From assembly GCA_001465935.1 (NCBI GenBank), contig LNKV01000025.1, positions 1,073,609 through 1,137,608 on the forward strand: a stretch of 64,000 bases of DNA, in the 5' to 3' direction. A program made the position numbers and the translations under genes. Below the pieces are notes generated by a model. That model was not told the origin of the DNA. It worked only from the letters and a program-made list of their open reading frames with translations, and ran no database searches. This stretch comes from Clarireedia homoeocarpa (lineage: Eukaryota > Ascomycota > Leotiomycetes > Helotiales > Rutstroemiaceae). Shown here piece by piece: positions 57,633 to 64,000 of this stretch. Position 1 is the first letter of the stretch. Each line of letters starts with the position of its first letter.

Positions 57633-57673
57633 AAAAAAAAAAAAAAAAAACAAAAAAAAAAAAAATAAAAAAG
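57633..57673. repeat. Interrupted poly-A tract
   Basis: Two long A runs split by a single C, then a T, in intergenic sequence. Confidence 0.85.
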
Positions 57674-59072
57674 AGAGAAAATGCTCATAGTCCAAATGCA
57701 AATGAATCCCACCGCTTGGGGAAGTTCGACTCGAAAGGATCTGACGGTCTTGGCTAAAGAAAGCTGTAACGAGTAACAAGCTTCACCCCCTTCCCCTTCC
57801 ATGTCTAGGGCACTATTGAGATAGGGTAGCTCGGCCTATTGGTCAATTTCCTCATGACAGGTGATTTGACCAGCCGTTGTATCTCTTCTGTAGGAGTGCG
57901 TGTATGTGATGGGTGTGTAGATGAAGTTTGATGGGGGAAATGTCTCGATTCTTGGTGCTCTCTCCTTTTCTGTTGCAGAATTGAGTGCAGTAGTGAGAAA
58001 GAGATAGATTGTAAAATGATATTCTCCGAACAAGTGGTACATTTGATACATAATTGTGTTCCGCCGTTCAATTGTGGGGGCGAGGAATGATCAGTGCGAC
58101 AATATGAGAAGGGCGGAGGCAGAAATAGGTGTGTACTTTGTCGACGGAGAAATTGGGTTGGGTTTTGAAGAGATTTTGAAGGGATTTTGAAGAGATTTTG
58201 GTTGGGTCATGCATGTACTTTGTACTTGGGGAAAAGCATGAAGATGGAAAAAAGGTGAAGAAGTTTGGCGCGGTTTGGGAGTGTGCAGTCGAAAGAAAGC
58301 ATCTGAAGTTATTCACGTACCTTACCAAAAGCGATCTTTTTCCCTTATATCCAGCTGGACTTTTCCCAATCGGCACTATCACACAAATGGGGGATTTTTG
58401 ATTCTTTGCAGCGATTTCGGGTCCAACGCGGTTCGGCTGCCTGTTGCTTTTTTTGAAATTGATTTGCTTCGGTTCGTTGTCTGGTAGGTGTTTCGCGGGA
58501 AAGTGAGACTGCAGTACCAGGAAATACTTTTGTACGTCTGTACTTTGTGTGTACTTTGTGTAGCAGAAAATTGAATGAAACCTTTTGAGGTCAAGCGTTG
58601 AAGGACTGAGGGACACGTTTCTGAATGAGGGAAGTGCGACCTTTAAAAGGGTTAAGTACGTGGGGTAGTGACTAGTGGAGAGGAAGCGAGGCCGTGAGGC
58701 CGTGAGGCCGAACAAACAAACACGAAAGCAGTCTTCGGGAACGTGAACACAGATGAGGTAAGCTGAGCAAGTGGAGGGAACCTGATTGGCGGAGAGCGGA
58801 TGGTCGAGGAGCAAAGGAGCAAAGGTGGAGGGAGCTTGAGGCAGACCAGTTGCTAAAGCACTCGCTAGGTACGGTACTCAGCTCACACTCAACATGCAAA
58901 TGAGGAGGAAGTTGTTCATGTGATGAGATACATACGGACAGTGCGTGAGTGTCTAATAAGTGCATCCATTAGATTGGCAGAGGGAGATTGAGGCTGAAAG
59001 GATGAAGAACACATTGCGACAACTCCTGGCGACAAATTGCAGCATCTCAAATCTCAAGGGATCTGCAGCTTG

Positions 59073-59164
59073 GCGTTGCGCTGCGCTGCGTTGCCTTGCG
59101 TTGCCTTGCCTTACCTTACCTTGCGTTGCCTTGCCTTGCGTTGCCTTGCGTTGCCTTGCGTTGG
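59073..59164. repeat. TTGCG/TTGCC/TTACC pentamer tract
   Basis: Around eighteen 5-bp units with C/G or A changes, on the plus strand. Confidence 0.9.
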
Positions 59165-59685
59165 ATGCAGCGCCAGCTCCTGATAATGGGGACTTCCTCT
59201 ACAGTAACCTATTCCTGGGTAGTTGACGATTCTTGTCGGCTGCCAAGTTACACGTAAACGAGACTAAAACTCCGCACAGTCCATCCCTCGAGCGCAGTGA
59301 GCTTGGGCAGAGGCTACTCGAGCTACTGTAGAAGGAAGACGAGAGAGATGTGCGAATAGAACTTTACCACGACCCACGACTCAGCTATTCTACTTCCTGT
59401 AAGTCAAAAATGTCGGATTCGTTTGGACTTCTCAACCTCAACTACCGAAGAACCGTTGTTGAACAATGCATTCGGCCATTAGATTTGGAGGCCCTGTCCG
59501 CAAACGGCCTCTTTTCCCCAAGGGTATGTGTGGTTGGAGATCATGGTTTCGGATCTAGGCGCGGGTGTTTGAGAGGAACAACCGCTTTCTCCCTCAACAC
59601 CTTGACTGTACCCGTACCCATGATGAACACCTGCTAGCATCAATCTAACTACATACTCGAGTACTCCTCCCAAAGCAAGCACCAA

Positions 59686-59711
59686 ATATATATATATATA
59701 TATATATATAT
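59686..59711. repeat. (TA)n tract
   Basis: Thirteen TA dinucleotides. Confidence 0.9.
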
Positions 59712-60010
59712 GTTCCCCGCATCCTTCACCCTCATGATTGGTCCCAGATCCCAAACTCCGCGAAACGCCAGACGTCGTAGAAATCCTTAACCCATGAACT
59801 TGCAACCGCTCTGTTACCGCGTCGTCCGCACGAGCGAGCTGCTGCTAATCGTACTTGTATGCTACCCTTCCTTAACCCTCTTTTCCCCCGCTTTCTATTC
59901 TTAATGTCACCGTTGGATTGTAGCTAAGTGGGGCTGGAGTAATTGGCTCAGCTATGGAGGCGGGGAAGAGAAGGATAGTAGCGTAGGATGATGAGGCGTG
60001 TCTTTCAGCC

Positions 60011-60030
60011 GGGGGGGGGGGGGGGGGGGG
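60011..60030. repeat. Poly-G tract (20 G)
   Basis: Uninterrupted run of 20 guanines; length may be uncertain. Confidence 0.9.
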
Positions 60031-60854
60031 CGGAGGGGGATTTTTTCACTCGCTTCTATTCTTTTGCCCTGTGCCTTCTCTTTTGCGCTCGAACGTCATT
60101 GTCCCTGTGTTTGATATACTTTTGGTGTCGGGTGTTTTCGTTCGCTGCCGCTCAAGGACAGTGTCACGCTCTTCTGGCTAGGATAGTGAGTGTACGTTGT
60201 TGATGGGTTGGTACATACGGTTCAAAGATTTTGGATACTGCCGCTTCATATCAAGTCTTCTTTGGAAGGATAGGAGTCTATCACCACTTGATCTATGTGC
60301 CGTCACTCTCTCTCGCTCTCGTGCAAGCCGACATAGGGTGAGGAGCGCATATTGTGCTAGGTGCACCATAAGGCTAGTTTCTTTTGGTAAATCTTAAATT
60401 GCTTGCCTACCAATAACTGTGCAATATCATGATTAGCATTATTTGGTAGTTTGGTGTTCTTATGTCGTAGAAGCTTCCTCAGTGCTCCATGCCGAGCACT
60501 TTGTTTGTCGAGGCATGACCGACGTCGAAGTTCACACTGGTCATTTAGCACACCTTTAAATGCGAAACATCATTTTGTCATATAAGAAATTCAGATGAAT
60601 TATTCTCTATTTTTAACAGGGGTATAGAAAAAAGCACGATATGACTGCCATCAGTCATAATGAAATGCAAGTCCTGAAGCTCGTAAATATCAAGATACCT
60701 TGATACCTCTACCAATTCCACCGCTCGCTCAAGTTAGAGTCTGTCGAATGTTTGAAAGCCAAAAGCGCCTCCTAGCTATTCTAGCTATACGTTCCTTCAT
60801 TCCCGAGCGTAAATGCAACTTCGACATTCATCAGTTGCCCTCATCATCATTCTA

Positions 60855-62105
60855 TCAAGCCCATTTGCCCAGAAGCGCCATGACAGCCGTGCCAAGTAAG
60901 ACACAACAGATCATGAATGTCAAGCGCTTCTTATCGTGGGACAGATCAGGGTTGAACAAGAAATCTCTTGCCAACAATTCTACCAGCCCGGTGTAAATTA
61001 GAATTCCTGCCGAGATGGAGTCCAACACGCCAGAAACAACACTTGCCGTGAAAGATCCGCTATTGTAGGTACTGCGTAGACCAAGGCCAATGGCTATGGC
61101 GATAGGGGTTGTCAATCCATAACCAGTACACAAGAGCCATGGCAACCACGAAACTCGCTTCGGGAAAGGGATAGCGGACATGCGCGCGCCGATACCGAGA
61201 CCCTCGAATGATTGGTGGAAAACCAGGACAGGATAGAGAGTACTGAATTCGTCACCTGCAGTTCCAAGGTTGAGACCAATGATAACACTGTGGAAGATAA
61301 CACCAAACTCGAGGATAAGGAAGGCAGAGATTTGTTGTTGAAATGATCTTTCCTCGACGTTACTGTCAACAGTGATGCTTGAGCCACCCTTCTCTGGATC
61401 TGGTCTCGCATCGTCCTTGGCTGCATGTGCGGCTGCAGTGTTGTTGAGAAGACGGGGGTCTTGATCACCTGAGTGAAGTTGTTGGTGAGTGAGTGCTTGC
61501 TGACCGGTAACAACGTCTTCGATGGAAGGACCGTGGGAATAGCCATATTTTCTGTCGACGTATTGCTCCGCGGCGAAGTCCATAAGGAAGATGGACATGA
61601 CAGAGATGAGAACAATCGCTGGGGGCCATGAGTATTCTGCCCATCCTCCCGTCATTCCTACACAAGTGTTGGGACCAATTTCGGAATAAGCCGGATCAAG
61701 CAAGCTGCGTTGTGTTAGGAGAAGGACGCGGGAGTGGACAAAAGTGTTAACTTACTGGATGAAAGCAGTAGCAATGATCACGCCAGCACCAAAGTAACGC
61801 GCAAAGAGATAAACGTAAATGTTAATCTTGAGCCATTTTACTCGAGCGGCAGCCACAGGAAAGAAGGTAGCGGCAGATGAGACGATGAGAATAACGAAAA
61901 GTGCAGAGATGCGCCTGTAATGAAAAGAATGTCAGTGAATGAAAGATCGCCTTACAAGAGAGCAAGTTGCGTATGTACGCAAAGTCGAAACTTACGCGCC
62001 AAGTTTCCCATTATATTCATTTTTTCCGAGTTCCAGATAGCAGACAACGGCTGCAGGATCGACGGTGTTCAGATCGACGTTGTTTGGGTTGAAGTCTGCA
62101 GACAT
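60855..62105 (-). CDS. ZIP-family zinc transporter
   Basis: A 372-residue plasma-membrane metal importer of the Zrt1/Zrt2 type. Exons 61996-62105, 61756-61914 and 60855-61704 (introns 81 and 51 nt, both phase 2). The N-terminal exon (MSADFNPNNVDLNTVDPAAV..CYLELGKNEYNG) is extracellular. Eight hydrophobic segments follow; the loop between TM3 and TM4 is long and charged with scattered His (about residues 140-205). The metal path is seen in TM4 as EFGVIFHSVIIGLNLG and in TM5 as VFHQSFEGLGIGARM, with His and Glu at the ZIP signature positions. The C terminus ends in a hydrophobic TM8 (CCVLLGTAVMALLGKWA). Zrt1 versus Zrt2, i.e. high or low affinity, cannot be decided; zinc-responsive control is expected but no site was identified. 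Confidence 0.94.
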
Positions 62106-63058
62106 CTTGACTGAGGTTCATTCAAGAGCCGAAGAGAGAGAAGTGAAAAGTTGAGGGAAGGAGAGAAAGAAAGAAGGAAAGAAAGGGAGAAAGGGTTAGT
62201 TGAAATAGAAGAAGCAGCGAGGTGCGGGACAGGTGAGATTTTCGGGTTTTCGGATTTTCCAGTTTTCAATTTTCGAAATTTCCAATTATGTGCAGATCGA
62301 CCTGGCAGAGAAAAATATTTCTCCGCACCTCGAGGGACCTTGATAGAGAGGAGAAGAAAGGAAAAAAGGGCGAGGATAAATGGGGTGGGAATTGGTGGAT
62401 ATGGATCCTTTGAGGACCTTGTTGGATAGCGGGAAGGTTTGCTCGATTGTCGATACGAAAGAGTGAATAATGGTTTTCACGATCACGGGGAAGATAGGAC
62501 AAGTGCAAACAGCAAACAGCAAAGTCGAGTCCTGGTATCTATGTCGGTCAATTACAATTGTCATACAATAAAATCCTGAAGGCCAAGCTGTCGACGCTCA
62601 TGCAGTTGAGAACACCCAATCAAACCGCCAACCGAGGTGGGACAAAACCAACGACATGCCACCATCATCGCCATGTTCATTGTCTCTCCGGGCTTCTGCC
62701 ATTGGACTGTCCGATGAGGCTGAGAGAGATGGGCGAATTGTCACCTCGGAGCTTACGCCAAGCTGCATGTAGTTTTCGTGATTCGAGCGTTGTGCTTGCA
62801 TACTTGGACGCTTCTTCGTATGTCGTATCACAGGGGACCCTGAACGCTGATGAACCAGCGGGCGTTGTGCTCGCATGGGTGGTCAGACGCGGTAGCTTTT
62901 TTCCACGAGACCCATTTCCTCCATCTTGATCGAACTTGTAGCCACGAGGAACGAGCAGTGTTGTTTTCAGAAGACTCTCTATTGTGGCTTGTTCTTCGCT
63001 GGATGCTTCAGCAGGCCGGGATGGCCAAAACAAAAGGGCATGACAGTGCATATATGTA
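62106..63058. other. Intergenic, promoter side of the zinc transporter
   Basis: Purine-rich GAAAGA/GAGAAA sequence just upstream of the transporter start (62140-62200). A minus-strand frame at 62677-63051 (124 residues, MHCHALLFWPSRPAEASSEE...) is polar and unrecognised; it could be a small gene but has no support beyond length. Confidence 0.4.
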
Positions 63059-63658
63059 ATGTCTTTGATAAACTATTTCCACATTTCCCTACGCACCCCG
63101 GTGGTTCGTTACAATAAACAGACAGTAGACAATATCGAGGCCAAGGACGACACAGAGCCTATACACTGGTCAGCACCTGCCACATGGTTCGAGAGTTCGA
63201 ACAAACAGCATATCTTTGAACCACCATGGCGGTTACACACTTTGGGCTACACCAGTGGACACATGACCGAGTAAGCCTGCATATCCATGAGGAGCAAAAT
63301 ATCTATCTGAGTACTTGGCTTGTCCTTCATTGAAGGTCGAAGGTTAATTGATATTTGAGTTTCCAGTCACCACTACAAATCTGCCAGTGCCAAAATCCGG
63401 ATTAAAAGAGAATTGCTCGAGTACAAAGAGCCTAGAGACTTCTATGAGGGAATATATAGCTGCGAAAGTAAACCACGAGAACGCCCCATCCCATGGTTTG
63501 CTGTGCTTAAGTACGGCTACGAAATCATGTCACACATCATTCAGCAGAACAGAGAAGCTTCGACCCATAATCATTTCATACAATTTCATTATACAGTTTT
63601 GCTGTGCTTCCAAAACACTACAATTTGGACGCTGGTGATGAACTCCCTACCGATGTAA
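63059..63658 (+). CDS. Doubtful two-exon unknown protein antisense to malate synthase end
   Basis: Reading exons 63059-63270 and 63367-63658 (96-nt intron, GTAAGC..TCCAG, phase 2) gives 167 residues. The stretch around the join (WSAPATWFESSNKQHIFEPP, WRLHTLGYTSGHMTD, KIRIKRELLEYKEPRDFYEG, PWFAVLKYGYEIMSHIIQQN) is varied and rich in Trp/Tyr, looking more like a folded protein than chance sequence. I do not recognise it. Its last 40 nt overlap, in antisense, the terminal coding exon of malate synthase (63618-63675), so its true 3' end may differ. It may be a relic or partial gene. Confidence 0.4.
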
Positions 63659-64000
63659 TTTCATTGTAAAGTAACCTAGGTGTATGTTAGTAAGAACCAA
63701 AAACAACATAAGAAGGTACCTACGACGTCAAGAAATCCGCATAATCTTCTCCGGTAACTTGACTAGAGAAATACTGTGCAGCCAAATGATATTTGTTACC
63801 TTTCGGTCCTTTCGAAGCCAATTGATCCGCCTGCTCCTTTAGGAGTCTGAGGGCATACGCTTTGTCGACCTTCTTTCCTTCGCTGGTGTCAACACCGTGT
63901 TTCACCCATTGCCACAACTGACTGCGGCTAACTTCGGCGGTGGCTGCATCCTCCATTAGGTAGTTGATGGGAATACATCCAACACCCCGGAGCCAGCCCT
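63618..64000 (-). CDS. acu-9: Malate synthase, C-terminal part
   Basis: 3' end of the glyoxylate-cycle enzyme that joins glyoxylate and acetyl-CoA to malate; the rest lies beyond the right edge. Exons 63724-64000 and 63618-63675, with a 48-nt intron (GTAGGT..CCTAG, branch site TACTAAC) in phase 2. The large exon reads GWLRGVGCIPINYLMEDAAT then AEVSRSQLWQWVKHG, VDKAYALRLLKEQ and HLAAQYFSSQVTGEDYADFL, a highly conserved family block. The small exon supplies SLLYNEITSVGSSSPASKL, ending in the tripeptide SKL, the type 1 peroxisomal signal. If the intron is kept, translation stops at TAG immediately after the codon spanning the junction, giving a protein that ends DFLTS without the signal. Confidence 0.95.

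Larger units (their letters stand above)
55224..60854. other. 5.6-kb region without a convincing gene upstream of mcm1
   Basis: Lies between the mcm1 start and the 3' end of the zinc transporter. Short frames on both strands are random or low-complexity. It contains CATGGGATACGGGA copies (56207-56242), GTAC-rich clusters (56968-57000), broken poly-A (57633-57673), GTACTTTG copies (58530-58562), TTGCG/TTGCC repeats (59073-59164), (TA)n (59686-59711) and a 20-G run (60011-60030). Possibly a long promoter or leader for mcm1, or undetected non-coding RNA. Confidence 0.5.

Noticed and set aside
57428..57802. Minus-strand frame with a poly-Phe stretch resembling a membrane segment
   Set aside because: The Phe run is the poly-A tract read in reverse.
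58068..58814. 248-residue minus-strand frame
   Set aside because: No recognisable motif, biased composition, and it crosses short repeats; no nearby splice partner extends it.
1..64000. tRNA genes, CRISPR arrays, insertion sequences, biosynthetic cluster
   Set aside because: I found no B-box-like GGTTCGAAT hairpin context, no spaced direct repeats of CRISPR type, no transposase, and no polyketide or peptide synthetase; a tRNAscan and Infernal run would settle the RNA part.

Overview
This is a stretch of nuclear chromosome from a filamentous ascomycete (Pezizomycotina). Protein-coding genes are broken by short introns of about 45-120 nt with GT..AG ends and CTAAC/CTAAT-like branch points, both strands are used, there are no operons, and the gene set is typical of moulds (Las17/WASP, Chs5, XPF, a Dnf1-type flippase, NIPA-like transporter, malate synthase with a peroxisomal tail). 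A Leotiomycete (Helotiales-like) source is my guess from general protein resemblance only; species cannot be told from the sequence.

Layout. 1-8.6 kb: a Zn2Cys6 transcription factor running off the left edge (-), an acidic unknown protein (+), a short-chain dehydrogenase (-) and Chs5 (-). 8.9-13.6 kb: an unknown protein with three 24-residue repeats (-), eIF1A (+) and a proline-rich Las17/WASP (-). 13.6-15.1 kb: an 8-bp minisatellite and a small conserved hydrophilic protein (-). 15.5-18.3 kb: XPF/Rad1 nuclease (+). 20.3 kb: an intron-split 65-residue protein with a lipid-anchor type N terminus (+). 21.5-25.2 kb: SRP receptor alpha (-) head to head with Yif1 (+). 26.3-28.8 kb: a large Ser/Pro-rich unknown protein (-). 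30.6-36.9 kb: Sen1 helicase (-). 38.0-42.5 kb: Dnf1-type P4-ATPase (-). 42.5-46.5 kb: a gene-free island of simple repeats. 46.5-52 kb: an unknown, possibly Nse5/6-like protein (+), V-ATPase subunit E (-) and a NIPA-like transporter (+). 54.4-55.2 kb: Mcm1-type MADS-box factor (-), followed by about 5.6 kb without a convincing gene. 60.9-64 kb: ZIP zinc transporter (-), a doubtful small gene (+) and the 3' end of malate synthase (-).

The genes are mostly unrelated housekeeping functions (secretory pathway: SRP receptor, Yif1, Chs5, Dnf1; nucleic acid maintenance: XPF, Sen1; endocytosis: Las17; ion handling: V-ATPase, NIPA-like, ZIP). I see no biosynthetic cluster. The most interesting signals are in gene structure: the last intron of malate synthase separates the main enzyme from a terminal exon carrying the -SKL peroxisomal signal, and retention makes a stop exactly at the junction; V-ATPase subunit E appears to have a 9-nt microexon and an intron whose 5' end lacks GT at the position required by the reading frame; and the 65-residue protein looks like an under-annotated family. 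All splice models were built by eye from reading-frame continuity and family conservation; no transcript data were available. No rRNA, tRNA, CRISPR array or intact transposon was recognised.
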